From contig JAQWNM010000010.1 of assembly GCA_029268615.1 (NCBI GenBank), forward strand, positions 62,001-126,000: DNA of 64,000 nucleotides, given 5' to 3'. This DNA comes from SAR86 cluster bacterium (lineage in GTDB: Bacteria > Pseudomonadota > Gammaproteobacteria > Magnimaribacterales > Magnimaribacteraceae). Positions within the stretch are counted from its first letter, which is position 1, and each line of letters begins with the position of its first letter. The position numbers were made by a program, and so were the translations under genes. Below the pieces are notes generated by a model, which was not told the DNA's origin, did not search any database, and worked only from the letters and a program-made list of their open reading frames with translations. Shown here piece by piece: positions 27,820 through 38,196 of this stretch.

Positions 27820-28860
27820 CTATTCATCTGTAGATAATAAATCAATATCATACTTATCCATAATCTCAAGTGCTCTTCCTCCACCTCTTGCTACACAGGT
27901 TAGAGGGTCTTCTGCTACTAAGACAGGGATTCCAGTCTGAGAACTAATTAAAGCATCTATATCCCTTAATTTAGCTCCGCCTCCAGTTAAAATTATCCCT
28001 CTTTCAGAAATATCTGAACTTAATTCAGGAGGCGACTGCTCTAAAGCGCCCCTAATAGCCTGGACAATAGATGATAAAGGTTCGAGCATTGCATCGTAGA
28101 TTTGATTGGTATTTAATTCAAAAGTCAAAGGGACTCCTTCAGCTAAATTCCTTCCTCTTACTTCCATCTTTAAGATTTCACTATTTGGAGATGCTGCCCC
28201 TATATCATGCTTGACTCTTTCTGCAGTAGCCTCACCTATAAGCACGCCATGATTACGTCTTACAAATGAAACTATTGAGTCATCAAGCCTATCTCCACCA
28301 ACTTTAAGAGAATTTGAATACACCACACCGTTCAAAGCTAGAATTGCTATCTCAGTAGTTCCGCCTCCTATATCAACAACCATTGAACCACTAGCTTCTT
28401 CTACAGGAAGTCCTGCTCCTATAGCAGCTGCCATAGGCTCTTCAATCAATCTTACTTCTCTTGCTCCTGCTCCTAATACCGATTCTCTTATCGCTCTTCT
28501 CTCAACTTGAGTAGACTGGCACGGCACACAGACTAAAATTCTAGGGCTAGGTCTAACAAAGCTATCTTCATGAACTTGTTGAATAAAGTGCTGTAACATT
28601 TTTTCAGTGACCTGAAAATCTGCGATCACGCCATCTTTCAAAGGACGAATCGCTGATATATTACCTGGAGTTCTGCCTAACATCTTTTTAGCTTCAGCTC
28701 CAACTGCTACAACTGTCCTTTGACCCCCTTGAGTTCTTATCGCAACAACTGAAGGTTCATCAAGAATAATGCCCTTTTCTCTTACATAAACAAGAGTATT
28801 AGCCGTACCAAGATCTATAGAAAGATCGTTTGAAAATAAACCACGTAATCTTTTTAACAT
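27820..28860 (-). CDS. mreB: Rod shape-determining actin homologue MreB
   Basis: Forms membrane-associated filaments that guide lateral wall growth, implying a rod-shaped cell. Actin-fold motifs are intact: [14 protein letters not shown], the [11 protein letters not shown] phosphate-2 loop and [13 protein letters not shown]. Length 346 aa, standard. It is divergent from gatC across 113 bases. Confidence 0.99.
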   Translation of the reverse strand: MLKRLRGLFSNDLSIDLGTANTLVYVREKGIILDEPSVVAIRTQGGQRTVVAVGAEAKKMLGRTPGNISAIRPLKDGVIADFQVTEKMLQHFIQQVHEDSFVRPSPRILVCVPCQSTQVERRAIRESVLGAGAREVRLIEEPMAAAIGAGLPVEEASGSMVVDIGGGTTEIAILALNGVVYSNSLKVGGDRLDDSIVSFVRRNHGVLIGEATAERVKHDIGAASPNSEILKMEVRGRNLAEGVPLTFELNTNQIYDAMLEPLSSIVQAIRGALEQSPPELSSDISERGIILTGGGAKLRDIDALISSQTGIPVLVAEDPLTCVARGGGRALEIMDKYDIDLLSTDE

Positions 28861-28973
28861 TTATTAATTACAAAATAAAATTTAAGAAAGCCAACTTTAA
28901 CAACAGGTTAGTTTTTGAGCAAGGAATCTTATGGTACATTATCGATCTTTTTTAATTAATACTAAAAGATCAT

Positions 28974-29270
28974 ATGTCAATTAAAGATAAAGATTTAGAA
29001 GAAATTGCTCACTTAGCTAGAATTGGTATCAATCCTTCTTTATTTCCAGAATTAAAAAAAGATTTAGAGAATATTCTAAATCTAGTAGAAGAAATGAATA
29101 AAGTGGATACTGGTAAAATAGATCCTATGAGTCACCCTCTTGATATTTCTCAACCTTTAAGAAAAGATGAAGTGAGCGAAGAAAATGAAAGAGATAAATT
29201 GCAAAAGAATGCACCTTTAACAAAATCTGGTCTTTTTTTAGTTCCTCAAGTTATAGATGCGACAGAGTAA
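28974..29270 (+). CDS. gatC: Asp-tRNA(Asn)/Glu-tRNA(Gln) amidotransferase subunit C
   Basis: Small stabilising subunit of the GatCAB amidotransferase. The family pattern EEIAHLARIGINP, the central VDTGKIDPMSHP and the LRKDEV end are all visible in 98 aa. First gene of gatC-gatA-gatB, divergent from mreB as in Pseudomonas. Confidence 0.95.
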   Translation: MSIKDKDLEEIAHLARIGINPSLFPELKKDLENILNLVEEMNKVDTGKIDPMSHPLDISQPLRKDEVSEENERDKLQKNAPLTKSGLFLVPQVIDATE

Positions 29271-29273
29271 GCT

Positions 29274-30737
29274 ATGGAAGAACTATTTAATCTCAGTATA
29301 AAAAAACAAATTGAAGGTTTAAAAACCAAAAAATTTTCCTGTGAGGAACTTTTGAATTCATATTACACTAGAATAGAATCAATAAATTCTAAGATCAATT
29401 GTTATATAACAATTGAAGATTTAGACTCTCTTAAAAAGGATGCAAAAGAATCAGATAAAAGATACCTTAATAATTCTGCATTGCCCTTGGAAGGTATTCC
29501 AATAGCTCATAAGGATATTTTTTGTACTGAAGGCTTACTAACTACCTGCGGTTCAAGGATGCTAAATAACTTTATACCTCCATATTCTTCAACCGTTGTT
29601 GAAAATTTTAAAACAGCAGGGGCAATATCTTTAGGTAAAACAAATATGGATGAATTCGCAATGGGCTCTTCTAATGAAACTAGTTTTTACGGTGATGTAA
29701 AAAACCCTTGGGATTTAGAATGTGTTCCAGGAGGATCTTCTGGTGGTTCAGCAGCATGTGTAGCAGCTTCCCTAGCATCTGCATCAACTGGAACAGATAC
29801 AGGAGGATCTATTAGACAGCCAGCATCTTTATGCGGCATAACGGGAATTAAACCTACTTATGGAAGAGTTTCCAGATATGGAATGATAGCCTTTGCATCA
29901 AGTTTAGACCAGGGAGGAGTCCTTGCAAAGTCGGCAGAAGATGCTGCTCTTATGCTTGAAATAATGAGTGGCTATGACCCAAAAGACTCAACATCTCTAA
30001 ATGTTGATGTGCCTAACTTTGCATTAGAAGCTCAAAATGATCTTAAAGATATAAAAATAGGTCTTCCAATTGAGTTCTTTGAAAAAGATATTCCTCAACA
30101 TGTACAAAAATCTATTGATGAAGCTATAAAAATATTAGAAAAACTAGGTGCTAAATTCCAGAAAATTTCTTTGCCTAATGTTGACCTTGGAATAGCAGCC
30201 TATTACGTAATTGCACCAGCTGAGTGCTCCGCAAACCTTTCAAGATATGATGGAGTTAAATTTGGTTACAGATGTGAAAATCCAAAGGACTTGGATGATC
30301 TTTATAGCAGGACTAGAGAAGACGGTTTTGGTTATGAAGTTAAAAAAAGGATTCTAACTGGGACCTATGTCCTTTCTGCCGGTTATTATGATGCTTATTA
30401 TTTAAAGGCACAAAAATGCAGACAACTTATTGCTAATGATTTCAAGGAAGTTTTTAAAGAAGTTGATATGATTTTATCTCCTACTGCCCCTGACACTGCC
30501 TTTAAAATTGGCTCTAAATCTAAAGATCCATTATCCATGTATCTTGAAGATATTTTTACCATACCAGCAAATTTGGCAGGACTTCCAGGAATTTCTTTCC
30601 CATGCGGTAATAATCAAGGATTACCAATTGGATTGCAATTAATCGGAAATCATTTACAAGAAAGTTCCATATTATGTGTTGCACAAAATTTTCAACTAGA
30701 GACAAACTGGCATCTTGAAAGACCTAATATTAAATAA
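29274..30737 (+). CDS. gatA: Asp-tRNA(Asn)/Glu-tRNA(Gln) amidotransferase subunit A
   Basis: Amidase-signature subunit that releases ammonia from glutamine for tRNA-bound Asp or Glu. The Ser-cisSer-Lys triad is visible: Lys in PIAHKDIFC (near residue 80) and the two serines in the GGSSGGSAA and [11 protein letters not shown] runs (near 155-180). Length 487 aa, standard. It starts 3 bases after gatC. Confidence 0.98.
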   Translation: MEELFNLSIKKQIEGLKTKKFSCEELLNSYYTRIESINSKINCYITIEDLDSLKKDAKESDKRYLNNSALPLEGIPIAHKDIFCTEGLLTTCGSRMLNNFIPPYSSTVVENFKTAGAISLGKTNMDEFAMGSSNETSFYGDVKNPWDLECVPGGSSGGSAACVAASLASASTGTDTGGSIRQPASLCGITGIKPTYGRVSRYGMIAFASSLDQGGVLAKSAEDAALMLEIMSGYDPKDSTSLNVDVPNFALEAQNDLKDIKIGLPIEFFEKDIPQHVQKSIDEAIKILEKLGAKFQKISLPNVDLGIAAYYVIAPAECSANLSRYDGVKFGYRCENPKDLDDLYSRTREDGFGYEVKKRILTGTYVLSAGYYDAYYLKAQKCRQLIANDFKEVFKEVDMILSPTAPDTAFKIGSKSKDPLSMYLEDIFTIPANLAGLPGISFPCGNNQGLPIGLQLIGNHLQESSILCVAQNFQLETNWHLERPNIK

Positions 30738-30738
30738 G

Positions 30739-32178
30739 ATGAATAATAATTGGGAGATAGTTATAGGACTTGAAGTCCATGTCCAATTGGCAACTAAATC
30801 TAAGATATTTTCTGGAGCTAGCACAACATTTGGAGCTGCTCCTAATACTCAAGCCTGTAATATTGATCTTGGTATGCCTGGAGTATTGCCTGTATTAAAT
30901 GAAGAAGTACTTAAAATGGCTGTTAAATTTGGTCTAGCCATTGGTGCAAATATAAATAGTCCTACTCAATTTGCGAGAAAGAATTATTTCTATCCAGATT
31001 TACCCAAGGGTTACCAAATTAGTCAATTAGATAGGCCGATAGTGGAAGGTGGGTCATTAAATATAGAAATAGATAATAATACTGAAAAGACTATAAGGAT
31101 AACTAGAGCACATTTAGAAGAAGATGCAGGAAAATCTCTCCATGAAGATTTTGCTGGAATGACTGGTATAGATCTTAATAGAGCAGGAACTCCTTTGCTA
31201 GAAATTGTTTCAGAACCAGATCTAAGAAGTGCTCAAGAATCAGTCCAGTACTTAAAAAAGATCCACTCTATCATTAGATATTTAGGAATATCAGACGGAA
31301 ATATGGCAGAAGGCTCTATGCGATGTGATGCTAATGTTTCAGTTAGAGAAATAGGCCAAACTGAATATGGCACTCGAACAGAGATAAAAAATATCAACTC
31401 TTTTCGGTTTGTAGAAAAAGCAATAAATTATGAGTTAAAAAGACAAATAGAAGTCATAGAATCTGGAGGTAGAATTATTCAAGAAACTCGACTTTATGAT
31501 TCACAACTAGATCTAACAAAACCAATGAGGTCTAAAGAAGTTGCAAATGATTATAGGTATTTTCCTGAGCCTGATTTATTACCGGTTATCCTAGAAGATG
31601 AATTTATAAAAAATATCAGTGATAATTTACCAGAGCTTCCAACTCAGAAGAGTAAAAGGTTTATCAAAGAATATCATTTAAATAATTATGATGCTGGCGT
31701 TTTGTCAGCAGAAATAGAACTTGCTAATTTTTTTGAAGAAGCGATCAAGCTTTCTAACTCTCCTAAACCAACAGCTAATTGGGTAATGGGAGAACTCCTT
31801 GGTGCTTTAAACAAAGATAATCTTTCAGTAAGTGAATCAAAAGTAAGTGCAAGAAATCTGGGTACGCTAGTAAAAAGAATAGAAGACCAAACAATATCTG
31901 GCAAGACCGCTAAAGAAGTATTTGAAATTATGTGGCAAGAAACAAAAGATGTAGATGACATAATTGAAAGTAAAGGTCTTCAGCAATTAACTAATACAGG
32001 CCAAATAGAAGATTTAGTGGACAAAGTTTTGAGAGAAAATCCCGATCAACTAAACAAATTTAAATCTGGAAAAGATAAATTATTTGGTTTTTTTGTCGGT
32101 CAAGTTATGAGAGCATCGAAAGGAAAAGCTAATCCTAGTCAGGTAAATGACGTCCTAAATAAAAGGTTAAAAGAATAG
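30739..32178 (+). CDS. gatB: Asp-tRNA(Asn)/Glu-tRNA(Gln) amidotransferase subunit B
   Basis: tRNA-binding subunit that activates the aminoacyl group and receives ammonia through the channel from GatA. It begins [16 protein letters not shown]; later runs are [42 protein letters not shown] and the C-terminal YqeY-like domain. I chose the ATG at 30739, directly after the gatA stop, over an upstream TTG at 30715 inside gatA; this gives 479 aa. Its 3' end overlaps by 12 bases the frame of the convergent regulator pseudogene. Confidence 0.97.
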   Translation: MNNNWEIVIGLEVHVQLATKSKIFSGASTTFGAAPNTQACNIDLGMPGVLPVLNEEVLKMAVKFGLAIGANINSPTQFARKNYFYPDLPKGYQISQLDRPIVEGGSLNIEIDNNTEKTIRITRAHLEEDAGKSLHEDFAGMTGIDLNRAGTPLLEIVSEPDLRSAQESVQYLKKIHSIIRYLGISDGNMAEGSMRCDANVSVREIGQTEYGTRTEIKNINSFRFVEKAINYELKRQIEVIESGGRIIQETRLYDSQLDLTKPMRSKEVANDYRYFPEPDLLPVILEDEFIKNISDNLPELPTQKSKRFIKEYHLNNYDAGVLSAEIELANFFEEAIKLSNSPKPTANWVMGELLGALNKDNLSVSESKVSARNLGTLVKRIEDQTISGKTAKEVFEIMWQETKDVDDIIESKGLQQLTNTGQIEDLVDKVLRENPDQLNKFKSGKDKLFGFFVGQVMRASKGKANPSQVNDVLNKRLKE

Positions 32179-32646
32179 CCTATCTTGAAGATGCAGATTA
32201 ATCATGTTTCTGAAATCTTTGACAGTCCTTTTTCTTTCTAATTTTGGTGAATGAGCAACATGTTCTAGAAATCCATAAAAACACATTAGTACCAAATCAG
32301 TTTGCCTCTCTAAAACATTTGGAGCCTTTCCGGGCCAACCCTTCTTAATAATCTGAAGTAACTTCTTCCTATAAATTAGCTTATTTTTAGATTTAAAATC
32401 TGCGGGATGCTCAGCTTTTTTAAGTTTCTCGTCAAGAACTTTGTAGACTTTTTTCTACAAGCTTTTTTGTTCTTTTAAAAAAATATCTTCAATAGAGGAA
32501 AAGTATTCTAAAGCTCCTGAAGTTTCCATAGAAAGTTCTTTTGCTATAAGAGGAATTGAAATCCTTTCAATTCTTCTATCCCTTCTTAATGAAGAAATAG
32601 TCTTAGATAAAATCTTGTCTCTTATAATAGCACTTTTCTTGACCAT
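32167..32646 (-). pseudogene. TetR-family regulator interrupted by an in-frame TAG
   Basis: The first 63 codons from ATG 32646 (or 64 from GTG 32649) encode a TetR-type helix-turn-helix (RRIERISIPLIAKELSMETSGALEYFSS). A TAG at 32457-32455 ends that frame, but the same frame then stays open for 95 more codons to a TAA at 32169-32167. This gives a helical C-terminal domain (from KKVYKVLDEKLKKAEHP to [12 protein letters not shown]) of the size expected for TetR proteins. So one base change has split a whole regulator gene, unless the amber is read through or is a sequence error. Its ATG overlaps the SDR stop by one base, placing it last in the lipid operon. Confidence 0.75.
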
Positions 32647-33371
32647 CACATTTCTTGTGAAGATGGCCTTATTATCATTTCATTAACCGAAACAGACTCA
32701 GGTTGATTAATACAATAACAAATTGCAGAAGCTATATCATTTGCATCTAAAAAATCATGATTTAATCTTTCAAGCATTGCTTTCATGACTGTCTCATCTT
32801 TTATTGAATTACCTAATTCAGTTGTAACTGCCCCCGGGCTAATATTAGTAACTCTTACTTTGTTGGCAAGTTCTTGGCGTAAGCCTTCACTAATTGCTCG
32901 AACCGCAAACTTTGTCCCAGAGTAAACAGCTGTCATTGCTCCTGATCTATGACCCGCTACTGAAGAAACATTAATAATATGTCCTGATTCTCTTTCAAGC
33001 ATATGATTAAGAACAGAATCAATTCCATAAAGAACTCCTTTGATATTTACATCTATTGTTTCATCCCATTCTGAAACCCGCCTTGAAGAAATCAATGACA
33101 AGGGCATTATCCCGGCATTATTAACTAACACATCTACCCTACCGAAAAGGGATAGAGTTTCTTCAGACATTTTTAACATTTCTTTATGATTTGCAACATC
33201 GGCAACATGGTAGTGAGCATCTTCACCTAATTCTTCAGCTATCTTCTTAAGTTTATCTTCTCTTCTAGCAACTAACATAACCTTAGCGCCACCATTGATA
33301 AGCATTCTAGATGTGGCCTCTCCTATCCCACTGCTTGCTCCAGTTACTATTACTACTTTCTTAGTTGTCAT
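32646..33371 (-). CDS. Short-chain dehydrogenase/reductase
   Basis: NAD(P)-dependent oxidoreductase of the classical SDR family. The cofactor motif VTGASSGIGEA is at the N-terminus, NNAG near residue 90, the catalytic Ser in INVSSVAGH and the YxxxK pair in YSGTKFAVRA. Length 241 aa. Between a MaoC-type hydratase and a TetR regulator gene it could act on a hydroxyacyl or ketoacyl thioester, but substrate cannot be read from the sequence. Confidence 0.9.
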   Translation of the reverse strand: MTTKKVVIVTGASSGIGEATSRMLINGGAKVMLVARREDKLKKIAEELGEDAHYHVADVANHKEMLKMSEETLSLFGRVDVLVNNAGIMPLSLISSRRVSEWDETIDVNIKGVLYGIDSVLNHMLERESGHIINVSSVAGHRSGAMTAVYSGTKFAVRAISEGLRQELANKVRVTNISPGAVTTELGNSIKDETVMKAMLERLNHDFLDANDIASAICYCINQPESVSVNEMIIRPSSQEM

Positions 33372-33378
33372 GGGTTAT

Positions 33379-33834
33379 CTACACCATAAACATTGTCAGA
33401 GCTTCAGCAAAATAGGCCGGTTTTTCTATGCCTTCAATTTCCATAACTACTTCTGACTTTAATAACCATTGTCCAGGATTTTTTTCTGTTACCTCCTTAA
33501 GAGTACTTCTTACTCTCACTTTTGCTCCCGAAGGTACTGGACTTAAAAACCTAACTTTATCAAGACCATAATTTATACCTGCCTTTACATTTTCAGGAAA
33601 AATAGTTCCTGCTTGAGAAGTTAAATAAGGAAGTAGAGAAAGAGATAAAAAACCATGGGCAATTGTAGAACCAAATAAAGGTTTGGCTGCCTCTTCATCT
33701 ACATGAATAAATTGATGATCCTCAGTTACATCAGCAAATTTATTAATTCTTTCTTGATCTATCTGAAACCAATCAGACACTCCTAATTCCTCTCCAATAT
33801 AATCTTTTATATTTTCTGCGGCGACTATCTTCAT
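33379..33834 (-). CDS. MaoC-like (R)-specific enoyl-CoA hydratase
   Basis: Single hot-dog-fold protein of the MaoC/NodN type, 151 aa. It begins IKDYIGEELGVSDWFQIDQERINKFADVT and holds the catalytic hydratase motif as DHQFIHVDEEAA followed by STIAHGFLSLSLLPYL. A strong AAGGAG ribosome binding site precedes the ATG. With the acyl-CoA ligase upstream and the SDR downstream it suggests a short activated fatty-acid pathway; the direction of flux is not evident. Confidence 0.88.
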   Translation of the reverse strand: MKIVAAENIKDYIGEELGVSDWFQIDQERINKFADVTEDHQFIHVDEEAAKPLFGSTIAHGFLSLSLLPYLTSQAGTIFPENVKAGINYGLDKVRFLSPVPSGAKVRVRSTLKEVTEKNPGQWLLKSEVVMEIEGIEKPAYFAEALTMFMV

Positions 33835-33844
33835 AATTATCTCC

Positions 33845-35467
33845 TTACTTATTTAATAAATGTTCTTTATATTCCTCTCTTAATCCGGTCTTAAGTAGTT
33901 TTCCAGTAGCGGTATGAGGTAGCTCTTCTACAAAGATCACATCATCTGGCATCCAAAATTTAGCTATCTTATCTTCTAAGAAATTTAAAACTTCCTCTTT
34001 TGAAATATTTTTTCCCTCTGCTAGAACTACAAATAAGATGGGTCTTTCATCCCATTTCTCATGAAGAGCTCCAATAACGCAGGCCTCTGCTATATCTTGA
34101 TGACCAACTGCTATATTTTCTAAATCAATTGAGCTTATCCATTCCCCTCCAGATTTAATAACGTCCTTACTTCTGTCGACAATTTGCATATATCCTTCAG
34201 GATTAATAGTTGCAACATCTCCAGTATCAAACCAACCGTTTCTATCCAAAGCTGAATCTTCAGACTTATAATACCTTTCAACAATAGTAGGTCCTTTAAC
34301 CATCAATCTTCCAAAAGTTTTTCCATCTCGGGGAAGTTCTTCTCCCGATTCGTCGGCAATCATCATTTCGACGCCAAAAATTGATTTACCTTGCTTTTGT
34401 TGAATATCATAACGTTCTTCTAAGCTCATATTTTCCATAGCTGGTGTTTTACTTGTCATAGTTCCAAGAGGGCTCATTTCTGTCATACCCCATCCATGAA
34501 GTAAAAAAGCAGCATGCTTTTCTTCAAACTCCTTAATCATAGCTCTAGGTGCGGAAGATCCTCCAACTAAGACTGTGTCTACAGAATCTAATACGTGATT
34601 TCCTTTATTTAGATGTTGAAGTAAACCTAACCAAACCGTAGGAACGCCTAATAAAATATTGGGTTTCTCAGCTTCTATAAGAGCATGTAAGGATGCTCCA
34701 TCTAAGTCGGGTCCAGGCAGTACCATTTTACATCCAAACATACATGATGCGTAAGGCAAACCCCATGCGTTAACATGAAACATTGGAACAACAGGTAACA
34801 ACACGCTTGAATTAGATAAATTCATTCCATTACCTGAACTTGCCATCCATCCATGTAAAATTGTAGAACGATTTGAGTATAAGACTCCTTTAGGATTTCC
34901 AGTAGTGCCTGATGTATAACAAAGAGAAGAGGCTGCATTTTCGTCTAAATCTGGCCAACTAAATTCTTCAGATTCGTTCTCAATTAATTCTTCATAACAT
35001 AAAATATTCTTTAACCTAGTATTTGGCATATGATCTTTATCGGTTAAGACGATTACACCTTTTATAGAAGGAAGTTTTTCAATTAATGACTCGATCAAAC
35101 TTACAAAAGATAAATCTATAAAGAGATACTTATTTTCAGCATGATTTATTATATATTCTAGTTGCTCTGGAAAAAGTCTTGGATTTATAGTGTGTACTAT
35201 TGATCCTATCCCAGAAACTCCAAAATATAATTCAAAATGTCTATATGTATTCCATGCCAAAGTTCCGACAATATCTCCTTTTTTAAATCCCATTTTAGTA
35301 AGAGCATTTGCTAATTTTCTAGATCTATTTGCTGAGTCTTCTAATGAGTACCTATGTATAGAACCTTCTACAGTTTTAGAAACTATCTCGGTATCAGCGT
35401 GATTTTTTACAGCATGCTCTATTAATCCAGAAATCAATACCTGACTTCCCATCATATTTCCTAACAT
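33845..35467 (-). CDS. Acyl-CoA synthetase (fatty acid-CoA ligase family)
   Basis: Adenylate-forming enzyme that activates a carboxylic acid with ATP and CoA. The AMP-binding loop [18 protein letters not shown] is near residue 185, [15 protein letters not shown] near 330, and the hinge and C-terminal catalytic lysine region ([20 protein letters not shown], then [15 protein letters not shown]) is intact. Length 540 aa. Most similar in pattern to medium- or long-chain ligases; the chain length is a guess. It starts 2 bases after the GH84 stop, with a GGGAG ribosome binding site inside that gene. Confidence 0.92.
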   Translation of the reverse strand: MLGNMMGSQVLISGLIEHAVKNHADTEIVSKTVEGSIHRYSLEDSANRSRKLANALTKMGFKKGDIVGTLAWNTYRHFELYFGVSGIGSIVHTINPRLFPEQLEYIINHAENKYLFIDLSFVSLIESLIEKLPSIKGVIVLTDKDHMPNTRLKNILCYEELIENESEEFSWPDLDENAASSLCYTSGTTGNPKGVLYSNRSTILHGWMASSGNGMNLSNSSVLLPVVPMFHVNAWGLPYASCMFGCKMVLPGPDLDGASLHALIEAEKPNILLGVPTVWLGLLQHLNKGNHVLDSVDTVLVGGSSAPRAMIKEFEEKHAAFLLHGWGMTEMSPLGTMTSKTPAMENMSLEERYDIQQKQGKSIFGVEMMIADESGEELPRDGKTFGRLMVKGPTIVERYYKSEDSALDRNGWFDTGDVATINPEGYMQIVDRSKDVIKSGGEWISSIDLENIAVGHQDIAEACVIGALHEKWDERPILFVVLAEGKNISKEEVLNFLEDKIAKFWMPDDVIFVEELPHTATGKLLKTGLREEYKEHLLNK

Positions 35468-35469
35468 TC

Positions 35470-36609
35470 TTAACTCCCTTTCTTTTTTAATTTACTTGAT
35501 ATAATTTTATTTAACGGACCAGAATATCTCCGTAAAGCCCAAGCTTCAAGTGACTTTTTATCATTTCCTTCGATAATCTTTTTAAGAAAACGTAAATTAT
35601 TAAAGAAATCCCATAAAAAAGGAGACCATTCCAGCTGAAGTTGACTCTTCCACTCTATACATAAATCATTCGAAAGATCTATCAATATATCAATATCTTC
35701 AACTTTACTTAGATCAGGAACTATGTCAAAAGGACCATAAAAAAAAGGCATGAGTTGCTTAAAAGCATCTGGAATTTCAAACTTTTTTAAAATATCATCA
35801 GTTTTTAACTTGCCATCTAGTTGAGATAAAATAATACTATCAGTGATTGGTAGCCCTGTTCCATTCAATCCAAAACCTTTAACATTTTCTATATTAATAA
35901 GTCTATCCTTTAGAGGTCCTATGAAAAACTTTGTTGGGCAGTAATCGTTGGCATAATAGTTATCCCAAATTAATACTGGATTAGAAATGACTTTTTGTAA
36001 TTCTTGAATTTCTTCGTCGATAATTGATTCACTCACAACATTTTTTCCTGTCCAAAGCATGGGCAAATTACTTGGTACTTCTTCTGCTAAAGTCTTTAAG
36101 TAAGGTGAATTAAAAATATCATCACCAGCAAAACTATTACAATAAACTGTAGGGCAAAAAATTAACGGGCTAGTAGATTTTTTTTCTAAATATTGTGAGA
36201 TTTGATTTATTATATTTCCATGTTCAACAGCTAAATATTTATCTCTCTTAAATTCAAGATCATCAAACAAGATTCCAAATTCTGAAAAGCCGACTGAATG
36301 TAATTGGTTGAATTTCTCTTTTAAGTTCTCCAAGTCACTAGCAGCTCCTTTACTAAAACTAATTCCAGGGGATAAACAAAAATAAGGTGTAATTCCTAGT
36401 TGGGTTGCTTCTTCTGTAAAACTTTTAAAATTATGCAATGCATCGTCAGGATAAGGTGTGGACCATTTTATTCGGTGATATGGATCTTCTTTAGGGGCAT
36501 ATATATATAAATCCATCCCAAGATGAGAAATAGATTTTAATATAGTGGACCTGTCTTTCCAGGATAACAGCTTGCCATAATAGCCTTCAATGTAGCCCTT
36601 AAATTGCAT
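35470..36609 (-). CDS. GH84-type beta-N-acetylglucosaminidase (O-GlcNAcase-like), cytosolic
   Basis: GH84 enzymes remove terminal beta-N-acetylglucosamine by substrate-assisted catalysis. The family runs are clear: FKGYIEGYYGKLLSWKDR at the start, YIYAPKEDPYHRIKW, the catalytic Asp pair in ILFDDLEF (near residue 117), FCPTVYC, MLWTGKNVVS and LIWDNYYANDYCP. There is no signal peptide and no extra binding module; 379 aa is about the minimal catalytic unit plus a short helical end. It sits 1 base after moeB/thiF and 2 bases before the acyl-CoA ligase, in the prfA-prmC run. The natural substrate is unknown. Confidence 0.85.
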   Translation of the reverse strand: MQFKGYIEGYYGKLLSWKDRSTILKSISHLGMDLYIYAPKEDPYHRIKWSTPYPDDALHNFKSFTEEATQLGITPYFCLSPGISFSKGAASDLENLKEKFNQLHSVGFSEFGILFDDLEFKRDKYLAVEHGNIINQISQYLEKKSTSPLIFCPTVYCNSFAGDDIFNSPYLKTLAEEVPSNLPMLWTGKNVVSESIIDEEIQELQKVISNPVLIWDNYYANDYCPTKFFIGPLKDRLINIENVKGFGLNGTGLPITDSIILSQLDGKLKTDDILKKFEIPDAFKQLMPFFYGPFDIVPDLSKVEDIDILIDLSNDLCIEWKSQLQLEWSPFLWDFFNNLRFLKKIIEGNDKKSLEAWALRRYSGPLNKIISSKLKKKGS

Positions 36610-36610
36610 A

Positions 36611-37357
36611 CTATTTATTCCCGCAAGTTGAGCACAAAGGATCTCTCTTAATATTTAGCCTTTGAGTTTCCCCTTTTAAAAAATCATAATTCTCTAAGAT
36701 AGACTCTCGATATGAACTCAAATTTAATATCTTTTTTAACGCTTCAATTACTTGCATAGAACCTATAATGCCAGTTATTGGTGCCAAAATACCAGCTTCT
36801 GAACAACTTAAATCCTCCTGCTCAGTAAAACCAAAACAACATTCATAACAAGATGAATTTGGTAATTCAAAATTAAATACTGAAATCTGTCCTGACCAAC
36901 CTAAAGCTGCTCCAGATATTAAGAAAGCTTTTTTACTAAAAGCAACTGAATTGATAGCATAACGAGAAGCAAAATTATCAGTTGCATCTATTATGATTTC
37001 ACCCTTTAAGATAAATTCTGTTAAAACCTCAATATCAATCTCTTTTTCTATTCCTTGGACCGAAGAATCTGATCTAATCTTACTTAGAGCTTCTAAAGTT
37101 TGATTAACTTTAGATTTATTAATATCCGACTCCTGAAATAGAACCTGTCTATGTAAATTTGAAATATCAACATGGTCATAATCGCAAAGAATGAGTTCTC
37201 CTATTCCAGCCCTACATAAATAATTAGCTGCAATAGATCCAAGTGCTCCAAGGCCTATGACAACTACCCTAGCATTGTTAATTCTTTGTTGCCCTTCTAC
37301 ATCAATCTCAGGCAATAAAATCTGCCTACTATATCTTAATAAATCTTTATCTTTCAT
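36611..37357 (-). CDS. MoeB/ThiF-family sulfur-carrier adenylyltransferase
   Basis: E1-like enzyme that adenylates the C-terminal glycine of a MoaD- or ThiS-type sulfur carrier. It opens RYSRQILLPEIDVEGQQRI, has the nucleotide loop VVVIGLGALGS, the DYDHVDISNLHRQVLF run and two zinc CxxC pairs (CYEC, CSTC). Length 248 aa, without a C-terminal rhodanese domain. moeB follows prmC in Pseudomonas too. Whether molybdopterin or thiamine is served cannot be decided here, so no symbol is given. Confidence 0.88.
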   Translation of the reverse strand: MKDKDLLRYSRQILLPEIDVEGQQRINNARVVVIGLGALGSIAANYLCRAGIGELILCDYDHVDISNLHRQVLFQESDINKSKVNQTLEALSKIRSDSSVQGIEKEIDIEVLTEFILKGEIIIDATDNFASRYAINSVAFSKKAFLISGAALGWSGQISVFNFELPNSSCYECCFGFTEQEDLSCSEAGILAPITGIIGSMQVIEALKKILNLSSYRESILENYDFLKGETQRLNIKRDPLCSTCGNK

Positions 37358-37359
37358 GC

Positions 37360-38196
37360 CTATATTTTTATACCTCTTGAAATACGATCATCTCCATTTA
37401 AGTCTTTATAAGAAGTGTAATCTTCAAAAGAAAAATTATTAAAAATATCTTTTACTATATTTTTTTGCTCTGGAGAATGTTCTAAGAACAACATTCCTTT
37501 CTTTCTAAGACAGTAAGAACTTTCTTCAACAATTTTTTGTATGTCCTCTAATCCATTTTTATTAGAAACTAGAGAATTAAGAGGTTCGAATCTAACTCCA
37601 TCTCCTAATAATCTAGGATCATTTTTAAATATATACGGCGGGTTACTCACAACAACATCCAGTGATCCCTTTTTTATAGAAGATAACCAGTCCCCTTGAA
37701 TCAGATTAATTTCAATTCCAAGGTCTATTTCATTCTGCTTAGCTACTTTTAATGCTCGATATGACTTTTCTAATGCAAATACCTTCCATTCTTTTCTTTC
37801 ATGAGCTAATGCCAATGATATTGCTCCACTTCCTGTTCCAGCATCTAATATTTGAATTGATTCTTGACCATAAATGTCTAAAACAATTTCGACTAAAGTT
37901 TCCGTCTCTGGCCTTGGAACTAACACATGTTTATTTACCGATAACTCTATATTCCAAAATCCTTTTTTTTCTAAAATATATGCGAGAGGCTCGCCTAGAT
38001 TTCTTCTATTTATTGATTGCTTTATTATATTTAGATTCGTCTTATTGATGTTCAAAAATTTATTTGTATACAAAGAACTTCTTGAAACACCTAAAATATG
38101 TGAGAAGATATTTTCTACATCCAAAGCTTCAACATAATTGCTATTTTTAGCGAATTCTAAATATTCCATAAAAACAGATGATGATCCAGATCTCAT
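37360..38196 (-). CDS. prmC: Release factor glutamine N5-methyltransferase PrmC
   Basis: Methylates the glutamine of the GGQ motif of release factors. The N-terminal helical domain is followed by VLVPRPETETLVE, the SAM loop ILDAGTGSGAISLALA and the catalytic NPPYI motif (VVSNPPYIF, near residue 190). Length 278 aa. Its start follows the stop of prfA, its substrate, without a gap. Confidence 0.96.
   Translation of the reverse strand: MRSGSSSVFMEYLEFAKNSNYVEALDVENIFSHILGVSRSSLYTNKFLNINKTNLNIIKQSINRRNLGEPLAYILEKKGFWNIELSVNKHVLVPRPETETLVEIVLDIYGQESIQILDAGTGSGAISLALAHERKEWKVFALEKSYRALKVAKQNEIDLGIEINLIQGDWLSSIKKGSLDVVVSNPPYIFKNDPRLLGDGVRFEPLNSLVSNKNGLEDIQKIVEESSYCLRKKGMLFLEHSPEQKNIVKDIFNNFSFEDYTSYKDLNGDDRISRGIKI

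Noticed and set aside
30715-30738. TTG start of gatB at 30715, inside gatA
   Set aside because: The ATG at 30739, directly after the gatA stop, matches the usual GatB N-terminus.
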